8,132 bases of DNA from positions 1 to 8,132 of the forward strand of contig JACMMY010000129.1 of NCBI GenBank assembly GCA_014378805.1, given 5' to 3'. The notes under the pieces were generated by a model. It had not been told where the DNA came from and did no database searches. It saw only the letters and a list, made by a program, of their open reading frames with translations. Both the position numbers and the translations under genes were made by a program. Below, piece after piece: positions 1 to 6,303 of this stretch; the first letter of the stretch is position 1, and each line of letters opens with the position of its first letter. The DNA is from Moraxellaceae bacterium. Its GTDB lineage: Bacteria > Pseudomonadota > Gammaproteobacteria > Pseudomonadales > Moraxellaceae.

Positions 1-61
1 ATTCCTCGATTATCATTCATACGAAGATAAGCTGGATGCATTGTTTAAATCTGAGAAATAA
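1..61 (+). CDS. prpB: 2-methylisocitrate lyase PrpB, C-terminal end only (partial)
   Basis: Only the last 19 codons and the TAA stop (59-61) are present; the gene enters from the left edge in the frame that starts at base 2. The peptide FLDYHSYEDKLDALFKSEK resembles the usual PrpB C-terminus (a Y-x-x-Y-E-x-x-L-D-x-L-F pattern followed by a short basic tail). PrpB cleaves 2-methylisocitrate to pyruvate and succinate, the last step of the 2-methylcitrate cycle, in the cytoplasm. Its position immediately upstream of prpC on the same strand is the standard prpBC order and is the main support for the call. No catalytic residue can be checked because the active-site part lies outside the window. 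Confidence 0.8.
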   Translation, partial: FLDYHSYEDKLDALFKSEK

Positions 62-65
62 ATAG

Positions 66-199
66 AAGCAAAATCCCCCTAACCCCCTTTTTCAAAGGGG
101 GGATTTTTCTGTTGTGGTGATCACGACAACGATCTTCTTTTAAAAGAAGGGAGAAAAGCTCCTCCCTTAGTAAAAGGGAGGTTGGGAGGGATTTTGCTT
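66..199. repeat. Inverted pair of GC-rich palindromic repeats between prpB and prpC
   Basis: The prpB-prpC spacer is almost filled by a repeat structure. AAGCAAAATCCC at 66-77 is the exact reverse complement of GGGATTTTGCTT at 188-199, so the outer arms form a 12-bp inverted repeat. Each arm leads into its own hairpin: 70-79 pairs with 98-107 (AAAATCCCCC/GGGGGATTTT, with CCCCCTTT/AAAGGGGG nested at 83-101), and 161-168 pairs with 174-181 (CCTCCCTT/AAGGGAGG). Between them lies a perfect 16-nt palindrome at 134-149 (CTTCTTTT/AAAAGAAG). The look is that of a dispersed intergenic palindromic element. That many copies exist elsewhere in the genome is an inference from resemblance to Acinetobacter intergenic repeats, not something the window shows. 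Confidence 0.7.
83..108 (+). terminator. Possible attenuator or intrinsic terminator downstream of prpB
   Basis: The stem CCCCCTTT (83-90) / AAAGGGGG (94-101) has a 3-nt TTC loop and is followed by GATTTTT, ending in a five-T run (104-108). This has the form of a weak rho-independent terminator 22 nt after the prpB stop. It could stop or reduce transcription into prpC, or simply protect the prpB mRNA 3' end. It is part of the larger repeat, and the tract of T is short, so termination efficiency is uncertain. Confidence 0.4.
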
Positions 200-222
200 T
201 TGATCTAAATCATTTAACACAT

Positions 223-226
223 AGGA
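223..226 (+). promoter_or_regulatory. Shine-Dalgarno of prpC that decides its start
   Basis: AGGA at 223-226 abuts the first in-frame ATG (227) with no spacing, which would not allow initiation there. It lies 9 nt before the second in-frame ATG at 236, a normal distance. This favours ATG 236 as the start of prpC. Confidence 0.75.
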
Positions 227-235
227 ATGAACAAC

Positions 236-1366
236 ATGGCAGAAGCAAAAGTATTATCTGGCGCAGGTTTGCGCGGACAAGTTGCAGGTAAAACTGCCTT
301 ATCAACCGTCGGTAAAGAAGGCGCTGGCCTCACTTATCGCGGCTATGACGTGCGTGATTTGGCGGAACATTGTGAGTTTGAAGAAGTTGCATACTTGATT
401 TTCTTTGGTGAATTACCAACTAAAGCACAACTCGCAACCTACAAAGCAAAGTTGAAAACCCTACGCGGTTTGCCACAAGCACTGAAAACCGTTTTGGAAA
501 ACATTCCAAAAGAAGCGCATCCAATGGATGTGATGCGTACTGGCGCATCAATGCTGGGTAACCTTGAAACTGAAATGAGCTTTGCTGAACAGCAAGATGC
601 AACGGATCGTTTGCTTGCAGCATTTCCATCGATCATCACCTACTGGTATCGTTTTAGCCATGACGGCGTGCGCATCGAAACTGAAACCGATGACGACAGC
701 ATTGGCTCACATTTCCTGCATTTGCTGAATGGCGAAAAACCAAAAGCATTGCATGCACAAACCATGAACGTGTCATTGATTCTGTACGCAGAGCATGAGT
801 TCAACGCATCAACCTTCACTGCGCGTGTTTGTGCTTCAACCTTGTCTGATATGCATTCTTGCGTCACCGCGGCGATTGGTTCACTGCGTGGTCCACTGCA
901 TGGCGGCGCGAACGAAGCTGCGATGGACATGATTGAAAAATTCACCAGCCCAGATCAGGCTGAAGAAGAAATGATGGCGATGTTGGCACGTAAAGACAAG
1001 ATCATGGGCTTTGGTCATGCGATCTACAAGGACAACGATCCACGTAACGGTATCATCAAACAATGGTCAGAGAAGTTGGCAGCGGATGTGGGCGATACTG
1101 TGCTCTACCCTGTTTCTGTCCGCTGTGAAGAAGTGATGTGGCGCGAGAAAAAACTGTTCTGTAATGCAGACTTTTTTCACGCATCGGCGTATCACTTCAT
1201 GGGTATTCCAACCAAACTGTTCACACCAATTTTCGTGATCAGCCGTTTGACAGGTTGGGCAGCGCATGTGATGGAACAACGTGCGGATAACCGTATTATT
1301 CGCCCAAGTGCTGAATACACAGGTCCAGAACTGCGTAAAGTCACACCGATTGCACAACGTGGCTAA
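236..1366 (+). CDS. prpC: 2-methylcitrate synthase PrpC
   Basis: PrpC condenses propionyl-CoA with oxaloacetate to 2-methylcitrate, the entry step of propionate breakdown, in the cytoplasm. The protein is 376 aa from ATG 236, close to the family's usual 375-390 aa, and starts MAEAKVLSGAGLRGQ like related PrpC proteins. The citrate synthase fold runs along the whole length. The catalytic triad is visible: His222 in PLHGGANEAAM, His261 in GFGHAIYKDNDPR and Asp312 in NADFFHASAYHFMGIPT. His187 in the LYAEHEFNAST segment and the NRIIRPSAEYTGPE tail are also typical. The ADFFHAS-AYHFMGIP form and short length point to PrpC rather than the larger housekeeping citrate synthase GltA. It follows prpB by 174 nt on the same strand and is closed by a strong terminator, so transcription probably ends here rather than continuing to acnD. 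The alternative start at 227 would add MNN but has no usable ribosome site. I see no defect. Confidence 0.96.
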   Translation: MAEAKVLSGAGLRGQVAGKTALSTVGKEGAGLTYRGYDVRDLAEHCEFEEVAYLIFFGELPTKAQLATYKAKLKTLRGLPQALKTVLENIPKEAHPMDVMRTGASMLGNLETEMSFAEQQDATDRLLAAFPSIITYWYRFSHDGVRIETETDDDSIGSHFLHLLNGEKPKALHAQTMNVSLILYAEHEFNASTFTARVCASTLSDMHSCVTAAIGSLRGPLHGGANEAAMDMIEKFTSPDQAEEEMMAMLARKDKIMGFGHAIYKDNDPRNGIIKQWSEKLAADVGDTVLYPVSVRCEEVMWREKKLFCNADFFHASAYHFMGIPTKLFTPIFVISRLTGWAAHVMEQRADNRIIRPSAEYTGPELRKVTPIAQRG

Positions 1367-1389
1367 TCAGGCCTGAATGTGTAAAAAAG

Positions 1390-1418
1390 AAAGCCTCCTA
1401 TGATTTGGAGGCTTTTTT
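1390..1418 (+). terminator. Rho-independent terminator of prpC
   Basis: AAAGCCTCC (1390-1398) pairs perfectly with GGAGGCTTT (1407-1415) around an 8-nt loop and runs into six T residues (1413-1418). It lies 23 nt after the prpC stop. An A-run at 1383-1388 precedes the stem, so the hairpin could also work for transcription arriving from the minus-strand EAL gene. It separates prpC from acnD transcriptionally. Confidence 0.92.
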
Positions 1419-1809
1419 ATTACCCGAAATTGAGCAAACTTATGAAGTGACACGATAGTCCTGTGCGTAGAATATTAAATAGTAACTAAGAACTCAGATC
1501 ATTGACCAATAAAATTGCCTAAGCCTAAGTTGATATTCTCATTAGTTATATAAAAACTGCGACCGATGTCTATGCAAATCAAAATACCAATCGTATCGCC
1601 GCCAAATGCGTCACATTAGACAATAATTTTTTAGTCTACATTTGCATTAGCAAGGGATCAAAAAATAAAGCGTCGAAAAAAATTACGCAATAAAATAGCG
1701 CTAAAAATGTGTTCATACAGCCTAAAAACTTAAAAAGCGCCTGATTAAAACAGGATTTTAAAGACTTCAAATATATTCTATGAATAAGAATATGCAATGT
1801 TGCAAATTC
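1419..1809. other. AT-rich spacer without a recognisable gene
   Basis: This 391-nt stretch lies between the prpC terminator and the 3' end of the convergent EAL gene. I find no convincing ORF, RNA gene or mobile element. A short reading MSMQIKIPIVSPPNASH from 1566 has no ribosome site. There are small dyads: TAGAC/GTCTA (1617-1621/1634-1638), ATATTCT/AGAATAT (1773-1779/1787-1793) and TGCAA/TTGCA (1793-1797/1800-1804). I did not find the acnD 5' end here, which might be expected if an old acnD once followed prpC directly. The spacer may be decayed or junction DNA left by whatever separated prpC from acnD. Confidence 0.6.
1732..1754 (-). terminator. Weak candidate terminator of the EAL gene
   Basis: Read on the minus strand, CCTG (1754-1751) pairs with CAGG (1743-1740) across a 7-nt loop, followed by CG-CTTTTT (down to 1732). 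The stem has only 4 bp, so this is a poor match to a rho-independent terminator. It is nevertheless the best hairpin with a T-tract soon after the EAL stop. The prpC terminator in its reverse reading (A-run at 1383-1388) could back it up. Confidence 0.25.
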
Positions 1810-3204
1810 TTATCCCACTCCTTCTTGAGATCCGCCGTCGAGCACCTCTAAATTACGAATCCGCCTATTGCGCACAAACTGATTAAAATCATGAATATTT
1901 AATGGACGACTTAATAAATAACCTTGAATCGTAAAACAGCCTATGCTTTCTAAAAATTGACGCTGCTCCTCTGTTTCCACGCCTTCCGCAATCACATCTA
2001 ACGCCATGTGTTGAGCAAGCGATACGACGGTGCGAACGATGGCCTCATCTTGAGTGCTCGATAACATTTCATGGATAAACGATTGATCCACTTTAAGTTG
2101 GTCAAGAGGCAGTTTTTTAAGATAGGTCAGTGAAGAATACCCCGTTCCAAAATCATCGAGTGAGATGCGAACCCCAGCGGCTTTCAGTGCGGTCATTTTG
2201 GTAATGATATCGTCCACATCATTGACCAGCATACTTTCGGTCAACTCAAGTTTTAGCAATGACGGCTGCGCCCCTGAACGTTGAAGGACAGACAAAACTT
2301 GTGCGACATAATCGTCTTGCTTAAACTCTTCTGCACTGACATTGATCGATAATGAGAGCGTTGCTGTTTCTGGTTTTTGAGACCATTTGACTAACTGAGC
2401 ACACGCAGTACCCAACACCCAATGTCCCATCTGCCGAATAATACCCATTTGCTCCGCTAACGGAATAAACTCATCAGGGGTAATCTGTCCATTTGTTGGA
2501 TGATGCCATCTGATTAATGCTTCAGCACCAATCACTTGACCTTCTTCTCCAGATTGAGGCTGATAATACAGTTTAAATTGATTATGGGATAATGCCCGAC
2601 GAAGCTCAACTTCCATGGCGTTTGCTTGTTTTACACTCGATTGCATCACATGAAAGAGTACAAAAATCATAGTCAGCGCTATGATGTTATTCAACCATGC
2701 ACCAATGACCCGCTCATTGGCATTCAATGCATATGGTATATCCATTCCCCATCGACTACTTCCAAAGAAACCGAAGGCAATAAAGCAAATCATTGGAAAG
2801 GCATAAGACAACGCATAATGCTCATCTTTAAAACCAATAAATGATGCAATTCCGATCAATAGAAAAAAAATATGAACCGTTCTTTGCATATGCTCAGTCG
2901 GTAAGTCGTAAATACTCAATAGACTAAATACGATAAACGACAGCGTTGCCAAAACAATGGATGCATGAAGCACCTTGCCAATACGCAACAGCGCAAAAGA
3001 CACTCCCCCAACAGTAATCAGCAAAAATCTAATGACAACTTGATCCCATTGTCCATTGAAAATATTATAAATCCCCCATGGAATATCAATACAAATGAGC
3101 ACCAGACAGCATATATATAACATCCGATTCAAGCGAAATTCTGGCTTTAAATCTTGATTCATCATAGAAAACTGACCAGTGCCCTGCCTTTCCGTTGGCT
3201 TCAT
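1810..3204 (-). CDS. Membrane-anchored EAL-domain c-di-GMP phosphodiesterase
   Basis: The 464-aa protein has an N-terminal membrane part and a C-terminal EAL domain, which in this family hydrolyses cyclic di-GMP to linear pGpG at the cytoplasmic face of the inner membrane. About six hydrophobic segments lie near residues 27-47, 57-75, 79-98, 108-125, 131-147 and 168-187, followed by a short linker. The EAL domain spans roughly 203-445 and keeps all key residues: Glu228 of EALIRW, Asn288 of SINVSA, Glu320 of LELTES, Asp350-Asp351 of DDFGTGYSSL, Lys371 of LKVDQSFI, Glu407 of AEGVE and Gln427 of QGYLLSRPL. It is therefore probably active. There is no GGDEF, PAS or HAMP domain, so the membrane region may be the sensor. 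ATG 3204 is supported by AGGA 8 nt upstream; Met14/Met15 are less likely starts. It sits alone, convergent with prpC and divergent from acnD, splitting what is often one operon. Any link to propionate use is speculative. I cannot assign a gene name. Confidence 0.93.
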   Translation of the reverse strand: MKPTERQGTGQFSMMNQDLKPEFRLNRMLYICCLVLICIDIPWGIYNIFNGQWDQVVIRFLLITVGGVSFALLRIGKVLHASIVLATLSFIVFSLLSIYDLPTEHMQRTVHIFFLLIGIASFIGFKDEHYALSYAFPMICFIAFGFFGSSRWGMDIPYALNANERVIGAWLNNIIALTMIFVLFHVMQSSVKQANAMEVELRRALSHNQFKLYYQPQSGEEGQVIGAEALIRWHHPTNGQITPDEFIPLAEQMGIIRQMGHWVLGTACAQLVKWSQKPETATLSLSINVSAEEFKQDDYVAQVLSVLQRSGAQPSLLKLELTESMLVNDVDDIITKMTALKAAGVRISLDDFGTGYSSLTYLKKLPLDQLKVDQSFIHEMLSSTQDEAIVRTVVSLAQHMALDVIAEGVETEEQRQFLESIGCFTIQGYLLSRPLNIHDFNQFVRNRRIRNLEVLDGGSQEGVG

Positions 3205-3212
3205 TTCGTTAA

Positions 3213-3216
3213 TCCT
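3213..3216 (-). promoter_or_regulatory. Shine-Dalgarno of the EAL gene
   Basis: On the minus strand AGGA (3216-3213) is 8 nt from ATG 3204. It supports the longest reading of the EAL protein over the internal Met14/Met15. Confidence 0.7.
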
Positions 3217-3442
3217 ATGTTAAACAACATACACAGATGGCTTGGTTGAAAATTAAAAATAGACCAAACACAGTGTGTCATTTTTTACTAAGCGGTCTTG
3301 TTGTTATTCCGCTCAACGTATTGTCTTTCTATTCAACTCGCAGATTATTATCAATTTTATATCAGTATTACAACTTCGGTAACGATCATATCCAATCACG
3401 CTAATCGGTCATAAAACACATCCTATTAGCCCATAATTTATC

Positions 3443-3458
3443 TTATTTTGTAAAATAA
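3443..3458. promoter_or_regulatory. AT-rich dyad upstream of acnD, possible operator
   Basis: TTATTTT (3443-3449) and AAAATAA (3452-3458) form a perfect 7-bp inverted repeat with a 2-nt centre. It lies about 165 nt before ATG 3622 and overlaps a -10-like TAAAAT (3451-3456), but no matching -35 is seen at 16-18 nt. Such short dyads also arise by chance in AT-rich DNA. Confidence 0.2.
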
Positions 3459-3566
3459 AACGTAAAAAAAGTGCAAATAAATAAATTTTATGGAGCAAAA
3501 GCTCTAAAAAACATCAAATTAAGCCATATCTATTTGAATTATAAACGATTTGGGAAATGGTATTTT

Positions 3567-3573
3567 GGAGGAG
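3567..3573 (+). promoter_or_regulatory. Strong Shine-Dalgarno-like GGAGGAG without a matched start codon
   Basis: GGAGGAG is the best ribosome-binding sequence in the window, yet no ATG, GTG or TTG follows at 5-12 nt in any frame. The nearest acnD-frame candidates are ACG at 3580 (spacing 6) and TTG at 3589 (spacing 15). The homology-supported acnD start, ATG 3622, is 48 nt away. It may mark an upstream start for an N-terminally extended AcnD, a displaced ribosome site, or chance. Confidence 0.35.
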
Positions 3574-3621
3574 TACAATACGTCATCTTTGAAAAGCAAC
3601 CCTCGATTGAGCCATATCGCC

Positions 3622-6246
3622 ATGAATACAGAATACCGCAAACGCCTTGCAGGCACTGAGTTAGACTACTTCGATACACGCGCTGCGGTTGAAGCGATTC
3701 AACCAGGCAGCTACGATGGATTACCATATACGTCTAAAGTACTCGCAGAACAATTAGTTCGCCGCTGTGACCCTACCACACTCACCGACTCGCTCAAACA
3801 ATTCATCGAACGTAAGCAAGACTTGGACTTTCCATGGTATCCAGCACGCGTGGTCTGTCATGACATCTTGGGTCAAACCGCACTGGTGGACTTGGCTGGC
3901 TTGCGTGATGCGATTGCAGACATGGGGGGCGATCCTTCTAAAGTAAATCCTGTTGTTCCAACACAATTGATCGTCGATCACTCCTTATCCGTGGAATGCG
4001 GTGGTTTTGATCCAGATGCGTTTGAAAAAAACCGCGCGATTGAAGACCGTCGTAACGAAGACCGTTTCCACTTCATTGAATGGACAAAAACTGCGTTTAA
4101 AAACGTCGACGTGATTCCAGCGGGTAACGGCATCATGCACCAAATCAACTTGGAGAAAATGTCTCCAGTGATCCAGAACCGTGATGGTCTTGCCTTCCCT
4201 GATACATGCGTGGGCACAGATAGTCATACTCCGCACGTTGATGCATTGGGTGTGATCGCGGTGGGTGTTGGTGGTCTAGAAGCTGAAACCGTGATGCTCG
4301 GTCGCGCGTCAATGATGCGTCTGCCCGATATCATTGGCGTAGAGCTGAAAGGCAAACGTAAAGCGGGCATCACTGCGACAGATATCGTGCTGGCGTTGAC
4401 CGAGTTCTTGCGTAACGAGCGCGTCGTCGGCGCATATATTGAATTCTTTGGCGAAGGCGCAAACAGCATGACTGTAGGTGACCGTGCAACCATTTCCAAC
4501 ATGACTCCAGAATACGGCGCAACTGCGGCGTTGTTCTATATTGACCAACAAACCATCGACTACTTACGCCTCACAGGTCGTGAAGAAGAACAGATTGCGC
4601 TGGTCGAGAACTATGCGCGATTGACAGGTCTATGGGCATCAGAAATGACCAAAGCTGTTTATCCCCGCGTCCTGTCATTTGATTTGGCGACCGTGGGTCG
4701 TAACATGGCAGGTCCATCGAATCCACACGCGCGCGTTGCGACTGCTGATTTGGCGGCGAAAGGCATTGCGGGTAATTTGGCGGCGGCACGCGCACAAGAA
4801 GCGGAAGGTTTAATCCCTGATGGCGCGGTCATCATTGCCGCAATTACCTCATGTACCAATACCTCGAATCCGCGAAACACCGTAGCGGCTGGTTTGGTCG
4901 CACGCAAAGCCCTTGAGTTCGGTCTGACCCGTAAACCGTGGGTCAAATCATCGTTTGCCCCAGGTTCTAAAGCGGCTGCGCTTTATTTAGAAGAAGCCGG
5001 CGTACTGTCTGATTTGGAAAAACTCGGCTTCGGTATCGTCGCGTTTGCTTGCACGACTTGTAACGGCATGAGCGGTGCACTGGATCCCGTGATTCAAAAA
5101 GAAATCATTGACCGTGACTTGTACGCGACTGCTGTTTTATCGGGTAATCGTAACTTTGACGGTCGTATTCATCCGTATGCAAAACAGGCCTTTTTGGCAT
5201 CACCACCGTTGGTTGTGGCATATGCGATTGCAGGAACGATTCGTTTTGATATCGAAAAAGACGTGTTGGGTCTGGACAAAGATGGTAATGAAATCCGCCT
5301 CAAAGACATCTGGCCATCGGATGAAGAAATCGATGCGTTGGTCGCAAAAAGCGTCAAGCCTGAACAATTCCGTAAAGTCTACATTCCGATGTTTGACTTA
5401 GGAAAAATTGAAGAAGCCGCAAGCCCACTGTATGACTGGCGTCCAATGTCGACTTATATCCGTCGTCCGCCGTATTGGGATACGAAAGGTATGGGCGCGT
5501 TAGCGGCGAATCCACGTACGCTGACAGGGATGCGCGCGCTGGCAGTGCTCCCAGACAACATTACCACTGACCATTTGTCACCTTCCAATGCGATTATGAT
5601 GAACAGTGCTGCGGGTGAATATTTGCACAAAATGGGTCTACCAGAAGAAGACTTCAACAGCTACGCCACACATCGCGGCGATCACCTAACTGCAATGCGT
5701 GCGACGTTCGCTAACCCTAAGTTATTTAACGAAATGGTTCGCAATGAAGATGGCACGGTTAAACAAGGTTCGTATGCACGCGTTGAGCCTGAAGGCGTTG
5801 TGATGCGCATGTGGGAAGCGATGGAAACCTATATGGAACGCAAACAGCCGTTGATTATTGTGGCGGGGGCGGACTATGGTCAGGGTTCTAGCCGTGACTG
5901 GGCTGCAAAAGGTGTCCGTTTGGCGGGTGTGGAAGCGATTGCCGCTGAAGGCTTTGAGCGTATTCACCGGACCAATTTGATTGGGATGGGCGTATTGCCA
6001 CTTGAGTTTAAAGCAGGTACCGACCGTAAAACTTTAGGTCTGGACGGTACTGAAGTTTATGATGTGATTGGTGATCGCAGCAAGGCACGTACAGATATGA
6101 CCTTAGTGATTCATCGTGCGAACGGTAAAACTCTGCAAGTGTCTGTCACGTCACGTTTGGATACGGCTGAAGAAGTGTTGATTTACGAAGCAGGCGGTGT
6201 GTTGCAGCGTTTTGCACAGGACTTCTTGGAAGGTGCTGTGGCTTAG
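3622..6246 (+). CDS. acnD: Fe/S-dependent 2-methylcitrate dehydratase AcnD (aconitase family)
   Basis: AcnD dehydrates 2-methylcitrate to 2-methylaconitate in the cytoplasm. With PrpF and an aconitase it replaces the iron-free PrpD. From ATG 3622 the protein is 874 aa, close to the usual 860-870. Cluster ligands are Cys411 in SCTNTSNPRN and Cys477/Cys480 in ACTTCNGMSGALDP. The active-site DSHTP starts at Asp200, and the swivel-domain motif QGSSRDWAAKG carries Arg758. The start MNTEYRKRLAGTELDYFDTRAAVEA and the end LQRFAQDFLEGAVA are AcnD-type rather than AcnA or AcnB. The reading frame is open back to a TTG at 3550, which would add 24 residues. Family similarity favours ATG 3622, although only a weak GAG (3609-3611) precedes it, whereas GGAGGAG lies at 3567-3573. 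The gene is about 2.25 kb from prpC, divergent from the EAL gene and convergent with an AdeT-like gene. No prpF follows. A second, decayed acnD 3' end lies at about 7470-7695. Confidence 0.95.
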   Translation: MNTEYRKRLAGTELDYFDTRAAVEAIQPGSYDGLPYTSKVLAEQLVRRCDPTTLTDSLKQFIERKQDLDFPWYPARVVCHDILGQTALVDLAGLRDAIADMGGDPSKVNPVVPTQLIVDHSLSVECGGFDPDAFEKNRAIEDRRNEDRFHFIEWTKTAFKNVDVIPAGNGIMHQINLEKMSPVIQNRDGLAFPDTCVGTDSHTPHVDALGVIAVGVGGLEAETVMLGRASMMRLPDIIGVELKGKRKAGITATDIVLALTEFLRNERVVGAYIEFFGEGANSMTVGDRATISNMTPEYGATAALFYIDQQTIDYLRLTGREEEQIALVENYARLTGLWASEMTKAVYPRVLSFDLATVGRNMAGPSNPHARVATADLAAKGIAGNLAAARAQEAEGLIPDGAVIIAAITSCTNTSNPRNTVAAGLVARKALEFGLTRKPWVKSSFAPGSKAAALYLEEAGVLSDLEKLGFGIVAFACTTCNGMSGALDPVIQKEIIDRDLYATAVLSGNRNFDGRIHPYAKQAFLASPPLVVAYAIAGTIRFDIEKDVLGLDKDGNEIRLKDIWPSDEEIDALVAKSVKPEQFRKVYIPMFDLGKIEEAASPLYDWRPMSTYIRRPPYWDTKGMGALAANPRTLTGMRALAVLPDNITTDHLSPSNAIMMNSAAGEYLHKMGLPEEDFNSYATHRGDHLTAMRATFANPKLFNEMVRNEDGTVKQGSYARVEPEGVVMRMWEAMETYMERKQPLIIVAGADYGQGSSRDWAAKGVRLAGVEAIAAEGFERIHRTNLIGMGVLPLEFKAGTDRKTLGLDGTEVYDVIGDRSKARTDMTLVIHRANGKTLQVSVTSRLDTAEEVLIYEAGGVLQRFAQDFLEGAVA

Positions 6247-6264
6247 TTCAGTATGCGTTAAGTC

Positions 6265-6297
6265 AGAACCCCCGTCGAAAGATGGGGGGTCTTTTTT
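6265..6297 (+). terminator. Rho-independent terminator of acnD
   Basis: AGAACCCCC (6265-6273) pairs with GGGGGGTCT (6284-6292) with one mismatch. The stem continues through GTC/GAT (one G-U pair) to a GAAA tetraloop (6277-6280), and six T residues follow (6292-6297). It begins 19 nt after the acnD stop and ends 6 nt before the stop of the convergent AdeT-like gene. Its minus-strand reading lacks a T-tract, so it serves acnD only. A degraded homologue is seen at 7661-7690. Confidence 0.92.
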
Positions 6298-6303
6298 CAG
6301 TGA

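Larger units (their letters stand above)
3205..3621. other. Divergent regulatory region between the EAL gene and acnD
   Basis: This 417-nt AT-rich region separates the divergent starts of the EAL gene and acnD, so it must hold promoters for both unless acnD is read from elsewhere. I see no clear sigma-70 pair. One poor candidate on the plus strand is TTGTCT near 3322 with TATTAT 19 nt later. Possible operator-like dyads are ACACA-G-TGTGT at 3268-3278, AGCGG/CCGCT at 3291-3295/3309-3313, TTATTTT-GT-AAAATAA at 3443-3458 and GAGC-AAAA-GCTC at 3493-3504. No regulator can be named for any of them. The last 55 nt include an orphan GGAGGAG, described separately. Confidence 0.5.

Noticed and set aside
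227..235. ATG 227 as the start of prpC
   Set aside because: The AGGA motif directly touches this ATG, leaving no spacing, whereas it is 9 nt from ATG 236. Known PrpC proteins start at the MAE... position.
1419..1809. Insertion sequence or transposon ends flanking the EAL gene
   Set aside because: Neither flank (1419-1809 or 3205-3549) shows terminal inverted repeats, a transposase fragment or an obvious target-site duplication, so no mobile element is claimed for the split operon.
2626..2844. Plus-strand ORF inside the EAL gene
   Set aside because: It is antisense to the membrane region of a well-supported EAL protein, without ribosome site or recognisable domains.
3471..3659. Small plus-strand ORF of 62 aa from 3471 (GTG start)
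   Set aside because: It overlaps the AT-rich acnD leader and the acnD N-terminus in another frame, has no ribosome site, and its product resembles nothing I know.
6265..6297. acnD terminator as a bidirectional terminator also serving the AdeT-like gene
   Set aside because: In the minus-strand reading the hairpin is not followed by a T-tract, so only the plus-strand function is supported.
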